Below are positions 44,901-60,400 of a stretch of DNA of 64,000 nucleotides, piece by piece. Positions within the stretch are counted from its first letter, which is position 1; each line of letters begins with the position of its first letter. The position numbers and the translations under genes were made by a program. Origin of the DNA: Bombus terrestris (Eukaryota > Arthropoda > Insecta > Hymenoptera > Apidae); NCBI RefSeq assembly GCF_910591885.1, contig NW_025963561.1, forward strand, positions 372,001 through 436,000, written 5' to 3'. The notes under the pieces were generated by a model. The model saw nothing but the letters and a program-made list of their open reading frames with translations, was not told the DNA's origin and searched no databases.

Positions 44901-47900
44901 GTTATACATTATAACGTAATAGTATATAACGTTATACGTTATAACGTAATAGTATATAACGTTATACGTTATAACGTAATAGTATATAACGTTTTACGTC
45001 ATAACGTAATAGTATATAACGTTATACGTCATATAGTGGTGCAATATAACGTTATAGGTCCTATAGTGATGGAATATAACGTTATAGAATATAACGTAAT
45101 AGTATATAACGTTATACCTTATAACGTAATAGTATATAACGTTTTACGTCATAACGTAATAGTATATAACATTATACGTCATATAGTGGTGCAATATAAC
45201 GTTGTAGGTCCTATAGTGATGGAATATAACGTTATACATTATAACGTAATAGTAGATAACGTTATACGTTATAACGTAATAGTATATAACGTTATACGTT
45301 ATAACGTAATAGTATATAACGTTATACGTCATATAGTGATGCAATATATCGTTATACGTCATATAGTGATGCGATATAACGTTATAACATATAACCTAAT
45401 AGTATATAACGTTATACGACATAACGTAATATAATGTAACGTTATAGGTTATAACGTAATAGTATATAACGTTATACCTCATATTGTGATGCGATGTAAC
45501 TTTATACGTTATAACTTAATTGTATATAACGTGATACGTCATAACGTAATAGTATATAACGTTATACGTCATATAGTGATGCAATATATCGTTATACGAC
45601 CGAAAGAGAGGCAATAAAACGTTATACGTCATATAGTGATGCGATATAACCTTATACGTAATAACGTAATAGTATATAACGTTATACATCATATAGTAAT
45701 GCAATATAACGTTAAACGTTATAACGTAATAGTATAAAACATCGTACGTCATATAGTGATGCGATATAACGTTATACGTAATAACGTAATAGTATATAAC
45801 GCTATACGTCATATAGTGGTGCACTATAACGTTATAGGTCCTACAGTGATGGAATATAACGTTGTACATTATAACGTAATAGTATATAACGCTATACGTC
45901 ATATAGAGATGCAATATAACGATATACGCCCTATAGTGATGGAATATAACGTTATACATTATAACGTAATAGTATATAACGTTATACGTTATAACGTAAT
46001 AGTATATAACGTTATACCTTATAACGTAATAGTATATAACGTTTTACGTCATAACGTAATAGTATATAACATTATACGTCATATAGTGGTGCAATATAAC
46101 GTTGTAGGTCCTATAGTGATGGAATATAACGTTATACATTATAACGTAATAGTATATAACGTTATACGTTATAACGTAATAGTATATAACGTTATACGTT
46201 ATAACGTAATAGTATATAACGTTATACCTCATATAGTGATGCAATATATCGTTATACGTCATATAGTGATGCGATATAACGTTATAACATATAACCTGAT
46301 AGTATATAACGTTATACGACATAACGTAATATAATGTAACGTTATAGGTTATAACGTAATAGTATATAACGTTATACGTCATATAGTGATGCAATATATC
46401 GTTATACGTCATAGAGTGCGGAGATTAAACGTGATAGGTCCTATAGTGAGGGAATATAACGTTATACATTCTAACGGAATAGCATATGACGTTATACGTC
46501 ATAACGTAATAGTATATCACCTTATACATCATCTAGTGATGCAATATATCGTTAAACGTTAAAACGTAATACTATAAAACATCGTACGTCATATAGTCAT
46601 GCGATATAACGTTATACGTCATATAGTGATGCGATATAACGTTATACCTCATATTGTGATGCGATATAACTTTATACGTTATAACATAATTGTATACAAC
46701 GTGATACGTCATAACGTAATAGTATATAACGTTATACGTCATAACGTAATAGTATATAACGTTATACGTCATATAGTGGTGCAATATAGCGTTACAGTTC
46801 CTATAGTGATGGAATATAACGTTATTCATTATAACGTAATAGTTTATAACTTTATACGCCATATAGTGTTGCAATATATCGTTATACGTTCAATAGAGAT
46901 GCAATATAACGATATGCGCCATATAGTGATGGAATATAACGTTATACATTATGACGTAAGAGTTTATAACTTTATACGCCATATAGTGATGCAATATATC
47001 GTTATACGTCATATAGAGATGCAGTAGAACGATATACGCCATATAGTGATGGAATATAACGTTATACATTATAACGTAATAGTTTATAAGTTTATACGCC
47101 ATATAGTGATGCAATATATCGTTATACGTCCTATAGTGATGCAATATATCGTTATACGTCCTATAGTTATGCAATACAACGTTATACCTTATAACCTAAC
47201 AGTATATGACGTTATACCTTATAACGTAATAGTATATAACGTTATACGTCAAAACGTAATAGTATATAACGTTATACGTCATTTAGAGGTGCAATGTAAC
47301 GTTAAACGCTATAACGTAATAGTATAAAGCATCGTACGTCATATAGTGATGAGATATAACGTTATACGTAATAACGTAATAGTATATAACGTTATACGTC
47401 ATATAGTGGTGCAATATCACGTTATAGGCCTTATAGTAATGGAATATAACGTTATACATTATAACGTAATAGTATATAACGTTATACGTCATAACATAAT
47501 AGTATATAACGTTATACGTCATATAGTGGTGCAATATAACGCTATAGGTCCTATAGTGATTGAATATAACGTTATACATTATAACGTAATAGTATATAAC
47601 GTTATACGACATAACATAATAGTACATAACGTTATACGTCATAACGTAATAGTATATAACGTTATGCATCATATAGTAATGCAATATAACGCTAAACGTT
47701 ATAACGTAATAGTATAAAACATCGTACGTCATATAGTGTTGCGATATAACGTTATACGTATTAACTTAATACTATATATCGTTTTACGTCATAACGTAAT
47801 AGTATATAACGTTGTACGTCATATAGTGGTGCAATATAACGTTATAGGTCTCATAGTGATGGAATATAACGTTATACATTATAACGTAATAGTATACAAC

Positions 47901-48198
47901 GTTATACGTCATAACGTAATAGTATATAACGATATACGTAATAACGTAATAGTATATAACGCTATACGTCATATAGTGGTGCACTATAACGTTATAGGTC
48001 CTACAGTTATGGAATATAACGTTATACGTCATATAGTGGTGCAATATAACGTTAAACGTTATAACGTAATAGTATAAAACATCGCACGTCATATAGTGAT
48101 AGGATATAACGTTATACGTAATAACGTAATAGTATATAACGTTATACGTCATAACTTAATAGTATATAACGATATACGTCATATAGTGGTGCAATATA
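41906..48198. repeat. R-HOR copy R2 (6,293 bp)
   Basis: All five CCGAAAG markers (42,510, 42,990, 43,410, 44,550, 45,600) and the GCGGAGATTA marker (46,418) recur exactly 6,293 bp later. The length is 209 x 30 + 23. A 1,050-bp deletion relative to R1 has its junction at about 43,985 (ATATAGTGTTGCAATATAAC). At 47,171 this copy has TATGCAATAC and AACAGTATATG where R1, R3 and R4 have TATACAATAC and AACACTATATG. Confidence 0.93.
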
Positions 48199-51100
48199 GC
48201 GTTACAGTTCCTATAGTGATGGAATATAACGTTGTACATTATAACGTAATAGTTTATAACTTTATACGCCATATAGTGTTGCAATATATCGTTATACGTC
48301 CAATAGAGATGCAATATAACGACATACGCCATATAGTGATGGAATATAACGTTATACATTATGACGTAATAGTTTATAACTTTATACGCCGTATAGTGAA
48401 GCAATATATCGTTATACGTCATATAGAGATGCAATAGAACGATATACGCCATATAGTGATGCAATATATCGTTATACGGCCTATAGTGATGCAATATATC
48501 GTTATACGTCCTATAGTTATGGAATACAACGTTATACCTTATAACCTAACAGTATATGACGTTATACCTTATAACGTAATAGTATATAACGTTATACGTC
48601 ATAGAGTGATGCAATATATCGTTATACGTCATATAGTGATGCGATATAACGTTATACCATATAACCCAATAGTATATAACGACATAACGTAATAGAATAT
48701 AACGTTATAGGTTATAACGTAATAGTATATAGCGTTATACGTCATATAGTGATGCAATATATCGTTATTCGTCATATAGTGATGCAATATATCGTTATAT
48801 GTCCGAAAGAGAGGCAATAAAACGTTATACGTCATATAGTGATGCGATATAACGTTATACCATATAACCTAATAGTATATAAAGTTATACGACATAACGT
48901 AATAGAATATAACGTTATAGGTTATAACGTAATAGTATATAACGTTATACCTCATATTGTGATGCGATATAGCTTTATACGTTATAAGATAATTGTATAT
49001 AACGTGATACGTCATATAGTGGTGCAATATATCGTTATACGTCATATAATGATGCGATATAACGTTATACCATATAACCTAATAGTAAATAACGTTATAC
49101 GACATAACTTAATAGATTATAACGTTATAGGTTATAACGTAATAGTATATAACGTTATACCTCATATTGTGATGCGATATAACTTTATACGTTATAACAT
49201 AATTGTGTATAACGTGATACGTCATAACGCAATAGTATATAACGTTATACGTCATATAGTGATGCAATATATCGTTATACGACCGAAAGAGAGGCAATAA
49301 AACGTTATACGTCGTATAGTGATGCGATATAGCGTTATACGTAATATAGTAATATTATATAACGTTATACGCCATATTGTGATGCAATATATCGTTATAC
49401 GTCCTATAGTTATGCAATACAACGTTATACGTTATAACCTAACAGTATATGACGTTATACCTTATAACGTAATAGTATATAACGTTATACGTCATAACGT
49501 AATAGTATATAACGTTATACGTTATAACGTAATAGTATATAACGTTATACGTCATATAGTGATGCAATATAACGTTATACCTCATATTGTGATGCGATAT
49601 ACCTTTATACGTTATAACATAATTGTATATAACGTGATACGTCATAACGTAATAGTATATAACGTTATACGTCATATAGTGATGCAATATATCGTTATAT
49701 GACCGAAAGAGAGGCAATAAAACGTTATACGTCATATAGTGATGCGATATAACGTTATACGTAATAACGTAATAGTATATAATGTTATACCCCATATTGT
49801 GATGCAATATATCGTTATACGGCCTATAGTTATGCAATACAACGTTATACCTTATAACCTAACAGTATATGACGTTATACCTTATAACGTAATAGTATAC
49901 AACGTTATACGTTATAACGTGATAGTATATAACGTTATACGTTATAACGTAATAGTATATAACGTTTTACGTCATAACGTAATAGTATATAACGTTATAC
50001 GTCATATAGTGGTGCAATATAACGTTATAGGTCCTATAGTGATGGAATATAACGTTATACATTATAACGTAATAGTATATAATGTTATACCCCATATTGT
50101 GATGCAATATATCGTTATACGTCCTATAGTTATGCAATACAACGTTATACGTTATAACCTAACAGTATATGACGTTATACCTTATAACGTAATAGTATAT
50201 AACGTTATACGTCATAACGTAATAGTATATAACGTTATACGTTATAACGTAATAGTATATAACGTTATACGTCATATAGTGTTGCAATATAACGTTATAG
50301 GTCCTATAGTGATGGAATATAACGTTATAGAATATAACGTAATAGTATATAACGTTATACCTTATAACGTAATAGTATATAACGTTTTACGTCATAACGT
50401 AATAGTATATAACATTATACTTCATATAGTGGTGCAATATAACGTTGTAGGTCCTATAGTGATGGAATATAACGTTATACATTATAACGTAATAGTATAT
50501 AACGTTATACGTTATAACGTAATAGTATATAACGTTATACGTTATAACGTAATAGTATATAACGTTATACGTTATAACGTAATAGTATGTAACGTTATAC
50601 GTCATATAGTGATGCGATGTAACGTTATACCATATAACCTAATAGTAAATAACGCTATACGAAATAACGTAATAGAATATAACGTTATAAGTTATAACGT
50701 AATAGTATATAACGTTATACCTCATATTGTGATGCGATATAACTTTATACGTTATAACTTAATTGTATATAACGTGATACGTCATAACGTAATAGTATAT
50801 AACGTTATACGTCATATAGTGATGCAATATATCGTTATACGACCGAAAGAGAGGCAATAAAACGTTATACGTCATATAGTGATGCGATATAACCGTATAC
50901 GTAATAACCTAATAGTATATAACGTTATACATCATATAGTAATGCAATATAACGTTAAACGTTATAACGTAATAGTATAAAACATCGTACGTCATATAGG
51001 GATGCGTTATAACGTTATACGTAATAACGTAATAGTATATAACGCTATACGTCATATAGTGGTGCACTATAACGTTATAGGTCCTACAGTGATGCAATAT

Positions 51101-54100
51101 AACGTTGTACATTATAACGTAATAGTATATAACGCTATACGTCATATAGAGATGCAATATAACGATATACGCCCTATAGTGATGGAATATAACGTTATAC
51201 ATTATAACGTAATAGTATATAACGTTATACGTTATAACGTAATAGTATATAACGTTATACGTTATAACGTAATAGTATATAACGTTTTACGTCATAACGT
51301 AATAGTATATAACGTTATACGTCATATAGTGGTGCAATATAACGTTATAGGTCCTATAGTGATGGAATATAACGTTATAGAATATAACGTAATAGTATAT
51401 AACGTTATACCTTATAACGTAATAGTATATAACGTTTTACGTCATAACGTAATAGTATATAACATTATACGTCATATAGTGGTGCAATATAACGTTGTAG
51501 GTCCTATAGTGATGGAATATAACGTTATACATTATAACGTAATAGTAGATAACGTTATACGTTATAACGTAATAGTATATAACGTTATACGTTATAACGT
51601 AATAGTATATAACGTTATACGTCATATAGTGATGCAATATATCGTTATACGTCATATAGTGATGCGATATAACGTTATAACATATAACCTAATAGTATAT
51701 AACGTTATACGACATAACGTAATATAATGTAACGTTATAGGTTATAACGTAATAGTATATAACGTTATACCTCATATTGTGATGCGATGTAACTTTATAC
51801 GTTATAACGTAATTGTATATAACGTGATACGTCATAACGTAATAGTATATAACGTTATACGTCATATAGTGATGCAATATATCGTTATACGACCGAAAGA
51901 GAGGCAATAAAACGTTATACGTCATATAGTGATGCGATATAACCTTATACGTAATAACGTAATAGTATATAACGTTATACATCATATAGTAATGCAATAT
52001 AACGTTAAACGTTATAACGTAATAGTATAAAACATCGTACGTCATATAGTGATGCGATATAACGTTATACGTCATAACGTAATAGTATATAACGCTATAC
52101 GTCATATAGTGGTGCACTATAACGTTATAGGTCCTACAGTGATGGAATATAACGTTGTACATTATAACGTAATAGTATATAACGCTATACGTCATATAGA
52201 GATGCAATATAACGATATACGCCCTATAGTGATGGAATATAACGTTATACATTATAACGTAATAGTATATAACGTTATACGTTATAACGTAATAGTATAT
52301 AACGTTATACCTTATAACGTAATAGTATATAACGTTTTACGTCATAACGTAATAGTATATAACATTATACGTCATATAGTGGTGCAATATAACGTTATAG
52401 GTCCTATAGTGATGGAATATAACGTTATACATTATAACGTAATAGTATATAACGTTATACGTTATAACGTAATAGTATATAACGTTATACGTTATAACGT
52501 AATAGTATATAACGTTATACGTCATATAGTGATGCAATATATCGTTATACGTCATATAGTGATGCGATATAACGTTATAACATATAACCTGATAGTATAT
52601 AACGTTATACGACATAACGTAATATAATGTAACGTTATAGGTTATAACGTAATAGTATATAACGTTATACGTCATATAGTGATGCAATATATCGTTATAC
52701 GTCATAGAGTGCGGAGATTAAACGTGATAGGTCCTATAGTGAGGGAATATAACGTTATACATTCTAACGGAATAGCATATGACGTTATACGTCATAACGT
52801 AATAGTATATCACCTTATACATCATCTAGTGATGCAATATATCGTTAAACGTTAAAACGTAATACTATAAAACATCGTACGTCATATAGTCATGCGATAT
52901 AACGTTATACGTCATATAGTGATGCGATATAACGTTATACCTCATATTGTGATGCGATATAACTTTATACGTTATAACATAATTGTATACAACGTGATAC
53001 GTCATAACGTAATAGTATATAACGTTATACGTCATAACGTAATAGTATATAACGTTATACGTCATATAGTGGTGCAATATAGCGTTACAGTTCCTATAGT
53101 GATGGAATATAACGTTATTCATTATAACGTAATAGTTTATAACTTTATACGCCATATAGTGTTGCAATATATCGTTATACGTTCAATAGAGATGCAATAT
53201 AACGATATGCGCCATATAGTGATGGAATATAACGTTATACATTATGACGTAAGAGTTTATAACTTTATACGCCATATAGTGATGCAATATATCGTTATAC
53301 GTCATATAGAGATGCAGTAGAACGATATACGCCATATAGTGATGGAATATAACGTTATACATTATAACGTAATAGTTTATAAGTTTATACGCCATATAGT
53401 GATGCAATATATCGTTATACGTCCTATAGTGATGCAATATATCGTTATACGTCCTATAGTTATACAATACAACGTTATACCTTATAACCTAACACTATAT
53501 GACGTTATACCTTATAACGTAATAGTATATAACGTTATACGTCAAAACGTAATAGTATATAACGTTATACGTCATTTAGAGGTGCAATGTAACGTTAAAC
53601 GCTATAACGTAATAGTATAAAGCATCGTACGTCATATAGTGATGAGATATAACGTTATACGTAATAACGTAATAGTATATAACGTTATACGTCATATAGT
53701 GGTGCAATATCACGTTATAGGCCTTATAGTAATGGAATATAACGTTATACATTATAACGTAATAGTATATAACGTTATACGTCATAACATAATAGTATAT
53801 AACGTTATACGTCATATAGTGGTGCAATATAACGCTATAGGTCCTATAGTGATTGAATATAACGTTATACATTATAACGTAATAGTATATAACGTTATAC
53901 GACATAACATAATAGTACATAACGTTATACGTCATAACGTAATAGTATATAACGTTATGCATCATATAGTAATGCAATATAACGCTAAACGTTATAACGT
54001 AATAGTATAAAACATCGTACGTCATATAGTGTTGCGATATAACGTTATACGTAATAACTTAATACTATATATCGTTTTACGTCATAACGTAATAGTATAT

Positions 54101-54491
54101 AACGTTGTACGTCATATAGTGGTGCAATATAACGTTATAGGTCTCATAGTGATGGAATATAACGTTATACATTATAACGTAATAGTATACAACGTTATAC
54201 GTCATAACGTAATAGTATATAACGATATACGTAATAACGTAATAGTATATAACGCTATACGTCATATAGTGGTGCACTATAACGTTATAGGTCCTACAGT
54301 TATGGAATATAACGTTATACGTCATATAGTGGTGCAATATAACGTTAAACGTTATAACGTAATAGTATAAAACATCGCACGTCATATAGTGATAGGATAT
54401 AACGTTATACATTATAACGTAATAGTATATAACGTTATACGTCATAACTTAATAGTATATAACGATATACGTCATATAGTGGTGCAATATA
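48199..54491. repeat. R-HOR copy R3 (6,293 bp)
   Basis: This is a near-identical tandem copy of R2 with the same 1,050-bp deletion (junction about 50,278). Markers lie at 48,803, 49,283, 49,703, 50,843, 51,893 and 52,711. Private differences include AATTGTGTATAACG and AACGCAATAG at about 49,201-49,233, which match R0b at about 30,993-31,025 and not R2. Confidence 0.93.
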
Positions 54492-57400
54492 GCGTTACAG
54501 TTCCTATAGTGATGGAATATAACGTTGTACATTATAACGTAATAGTTTATAACTTTATACGCCATATAGTGTTGCAATATATCGTTATACGTCCAATAGA
54601 GATGCAATATAACGACATACGCCATATAGTGATGGAATATAACGTTATACATTATGACGTAATAGTTTATAACTTTATACGCCATATAGTGAAGCAATAT
54701 ATCGTTATACGTCATATAGAGATGCAATAGAACGATATACGCCATATAGTGATGCAATATATCGTTATACGGCCTATAGTGATGCAATATATCGTTATAC
54801 GTCCTATAGTTATGGAATACAACGTTATACCTTATAACCTAACAGTATATGACGTTATACCTTATAACGTAATAGTATATAACGTTATACGTCATAGAGT
54901 GATGCAATATATCGTTATACGTCATATAGTGATGCGATATAACGTTATACCATATAACCCAATAGTATATAACGACATAACGTAATAGAATATAACGTTA
55001 TAGGTTATAACGTAATAGTATATAGCGTTATACGTCATATAGTGATGCAATATATCGTTATTCGTCATATAGTGATGCAATATATCGTTATATGTCCGAA
55101 AGAGAGGCAATAAAACGTTATACGTCATATAGTGATGCGATATAACGTTATACCATATAACCTAATAGTATATAAAGTTATACGACATAACGTAATAGAA
55201 TATAACGTTATAGGTTATAACGTAATAGTATATAACGTTATACCTCATATTGTGATGCGATATAGCTTTATACGTTATAAGATAATTGTATATAACGTGA
55301 TACGTCATATAGTGGTGCAATATATCGTTATACGTCATATAATGATGCGATATAACGTTATACCATATAACCTAATAGTAAATAACGTTATACGACATAA
55401 CTTAATAGAATATAACGTTATAGGTTATAACGTAATAGTATATAACGTTATACCTCATATTGTGATGCGATATAACTTTATACGTTATAACATAATTGTT
55501 TATAACGTGATACGTCATAACGTAATAGTATATAACGTTATACGTCATATAGTGATGCAATATATCGTTATACGACCGAAAGAGAGGCAATAAAACGTTA
55601 TACGTCGTATAGTGATGCGATATAGCGTTATACGTAATATAGTAATATTATATAACGTTATACGCCATATTGTGATGCAATATATCGTTATACGTCCTAT
55701 AGTTATGCAATACAACGTTATACGTTATAACCTAACAGTATATGACGTTATACCTTATAACGTAATAGTATATAACGTTATACGTCATAACGTAATAGTA
55801 TATAACGTTATACGTTATAACGTAATAGTATATAACGTTATACGTCATATAGTGATGCAATATAACGTTATACCTCATATTGTGATGCGATATACCTTTA
55901 TACGTTATAACATAATTGTATATAACGTGATACGTCATAACGTAATAGTATATAACGTTATACGTCATATAGTGATGCAATATATCGTTATATGACCGAA
56001 AGAGAGGCAATAAAACGTTATACGTCATATAGTGATGCGATATAACGTTATACGTAATAACGTAATAGTATATAATGTTATACCCCATATTGTGATGCAA
56101 TATATCGTTATACGGCCTATAGTTATGCAATACAACGTTATACCTTATAACCTAACAGTATATGACGTTATACCTTATAACGTAATAGTATACAACGTTA
56201 TACGTTATAACGTGATAGTATATAACGTTATACGTTATAACGTAATAGTATATAACGTTTTACGTCATAACGTAATAGTATATAACGTTATACGTCATAT
56301 AGTGGTGCAATATAACGTTATAGGTCCTATAGTGATGGAATATAACGTTATACATTATAACGTAATAGTATATAATGTTATACCCCATATTGTGATGCAA
56401 TATATCGTTATACGTCCTATAGTTATGCAATACAACGTTATACGTTATAACCTAACAGTATATGACGTTATACCTTATAACGTAATAGTATATAACGTTA
56501 TACGTCATAACGTAATAGTATATAACGTTATACGTTATAACGTAATAGTATATAACGTTATACGTCATATAGTGGTGCAATATATCGTTATACGTCATAT
56601 AATGATTCGATATAACGTTATACCATGTAACCTAATAGTATATAAAGTTATACGACATAACGTAATAGAATATAACGTTATAGGTCATAACGTAATAGTA
56701 TATAACGTTATACCTCATATTGTGATGCGATATAACTTTATACGTTATAACATAATTGTATATAACGTGATACGTCATATAGTGTAGCAATATATCGTTA
56801 TACGTCATATAATGATGCGATATAACGTTATACCATATAACCTAATAGTAAATAACGTTATACGAAATAACGTAATAGAATATAACGTTATAAGTTATAA
56901 CGTAATAGTATATAACGTTATACCTCATATTGTGATGCGATATAACTTTATACGTTATAACTTAATTGTATATAACGTGATACGTCATAACGTAATAGTA
57001 TATAACGTTTTACGTCATAACGTAATAGTATATAACGCTATACGTCATATAGTGGAGCAATATAACGTTATAGGTCCTATAGTGATGGAATATAACGTTA
57101 TAGAATATAACGTAATAGTATATAACGTTATACCTTATAACGTAATAGTATATAACGTTTTACGTCATAACGTAATAGTATATAACATTATACGTCATAT
57201 AGTGGTGCAATATAACGTTGTAGGTCCTATAGTGATGGAATATAACGTTATACATTATAACGTAATAGTATAAAACATCGTACGTCATATAGGGATGCGA
57301 TATAACGTTATACGTAATAACGTAATAGTACATAACGCTATACGTCATATAGTGGTGCACTATAACGTTATAGGTCCTACAGTGATGGAATATAACGTTG

Positions 57401-60400
57401 TACATTATAACGTAATAGTATATAACGCTATACGTCATATAGAGATGCAATATAACGATATACGCCCTATAGTGATGGAATATAACGTTATACATTATAA
57501 CGAAATAGTATATAACGTTATACGTTATAACGTAATAGTATATAACGTTATACGTTATAACGTAATAGTATATAACGTTTTACGTCATAACGTATTAGTA
57601 TATAACGTTATACGTCATATAGTGTTGCAATATAACGTTATAGGTCCTATAGTGATGGAATATAACGTTATAGTATATAACGTAATAGTATATAACGTTA
57701 TACCTTATAACGTAATAGTATATAACGTTTTACGTCATAACGTAATAGTATATAACGTTATACGTTATAACGTAATAGTGTATAACGTTATACGTCATAT
57801 AGTGATGCGATGTAACGTTATACCATATAACCTAATAGTAAATAACGCTATACGAAATAACGTAATAGAATATAACGTTATAAGTTATAACGTAATAGTA
57901 TATAACGTTATACCTCATATTGTGATGCGATGTAACTTTATACGTTATAACTTAATTGTATATAACGTGATACGTCATAACGTAATAGTATATAACGTTA
58001 TACGACATATAGTGATGCAATATATCGTTATACGACCGAAAGAGAGGCAATAAAACGTTATACGTCATATAGTGATGCGATATAACCGTATACGTAATAA
58101 CGTAATAGTATATAACGTTATACATCATATAGTAATGCAATATAACGTTAAACGTTATAACGTAATAGTATAAAACATCGTACGTCATATAGGGATGCGA
58201 TATAACGTTATACGTGATAACGTAATAGTATATAACGCTATACGTCATATAGTGGTGCACTATAACGTTATAGGTCCTACAGTGATGGAATATAACGTTG
58301 TACATTATAACGTAATAGTATATAACGCTATACGTCATATAGTGATGCAATATATCGTTATACGTCATATAGTGATGCGATATAACGTTATAACATATAA
58401 CCTAATAGTATATAACGTTATACGACATAACGTAATATAATGTAACGTTATAGGTTATAACGTAATAGTATATAACGTTATACGTTATAACGTAATAGTA
58501 TATAACGTTATACGTCATATAGTGATGGAATATATCGTTATACGTCATATAGTGATGCGATATAACGTTGTAACATATAACCTAATAGTATATAACGTTA
58601 TACGACATAACGTAATATAATGTAACGTTATAGGTTATAACGTAATAGTATATAACGTTATACCTCATATTGTGATGCGATGTAACTTTATACGTTATAA
58701 CTTAATTGTATATAACGTGATACGTCATAACGTAATAGTATATAACGTTATACGACATATAGTGATGCAATATATCGTTATACGACCGAAAGAGAGGCAA
58801 TAAAACGTTATACGTCATATAGTGATGCGATATAACCGTATACGTAATAACGTAATAGTATATAACGTTATACATCATATAGTAATGCAATATAACGTTA
58901 AACGTTATAACGTAATAGTATAAAACATCGTACGTCATATAGGGATGCGATATAACGTTATACGTGATAACGTAATAGTATATAACGCTATACGTCATAT
59001 AGTGGTGCACTATAACGTTATAGGTCCTACAGTGATGGAATATAACGTTGTACATTATAACGTAATAGTATATAACGTTATACGTCATATAGTGATGCAA
59101 TATATCGTTATACGTCATATAGTGATGCGATATAACGTTATAACATATAACCTAATAGTATATAACGTTATACGACATAACGTAATATAATGTAACGTTA
59201 TAGGTTATAACGTAATAGTATATAACGTTATACGTTATAACGTAATAGTATATAACGTTATACGTCATATAGTGATGGAATATATCGTTATACGTCATAT
59301 AGTGATGCGATATAACGTTATAACATATAACCTAATAGTATATAACGTTATACGACATAACGTAATATAATGTAACGTTATAGGTTATAACGTAATAGTA
59401 TATAACGTTATACCTCATATTGTGATGCGATGTAACTTTATACGTTATAACTTAATTGTATATAACGTGATACGTCATAACGTAATAGTATATAACGTTA
59501 TACGACATATAGTGATGCAATATATCGTTATACGACCGAAAGAGAGGCAATAAAACGTTATACGTCATATAGTGATGCGATATAACCGTATACGTAATAA
59601 CGTAATAGTATATAACGTTATACATCATATAGTAATGCAATATAACGTTAAACGTTATAACGTAATAGTATAAAACATCGTACGTCATATAGGGATGCGA
59701 TATAACGTTATACGTGATAACGTAATAGTATATAACGCTATACGTCATATAGTGGTGCACTATAACGTTATAGGTCCTACAGTGATGGAATATAACGTTG
59801 TACATTATAACGTAATAGTATATAACGCTATACGTCATATAGAGATGCAATATAACGATATACGCCCTATAGTGATGGAATATAACGTTATACATTATAA
59901 CGTAATAGTATATAACGTTATACGTTATAACGTAATAGTATATAACGTTATACCTTATAACGTAATAGTATATAACGTTTTACGTCATAACGTAATAGTA
60001 TATAACATTATACGTCATATAGTGGTGCAATATAACGTTGTAGGTCCTATAGTGATGGAATATAACGTTATACATTATAACGTAATAGTATATAACGTTA
60101 TACGCTATAACGTAATAGTATATAACGTTATACGTTATAACGTAATAGTATATAACGTTATACGTCATATAGTGATGCAATATATCGTTATACGTCATAT
60201 AGTGATGCGATATAACGTTATAACATATAACCTGATAGTATATAACGTTATACGACATAACGTAATATAATGTAACGTTATAGGTTATAACGTAATAGTA
60301 TATAACGTTATACGTCATATAGTGATGCAATATATCGTTATACGTCATAGAGTGCGGAGATTAAACGTGATAGGTCCTATAGTGAGGGAATATAACGTTA

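Noticed and set aside
41906..54491. Assembly duplication as the cause of the identical 6,293-bp copies
   Set aside because: It cannot be excluded, but R2 and R3 differ by several scattered substitutions (47,171; 49,206; 49,230), so they are not one stretch pasted twice. Read depth would decide.
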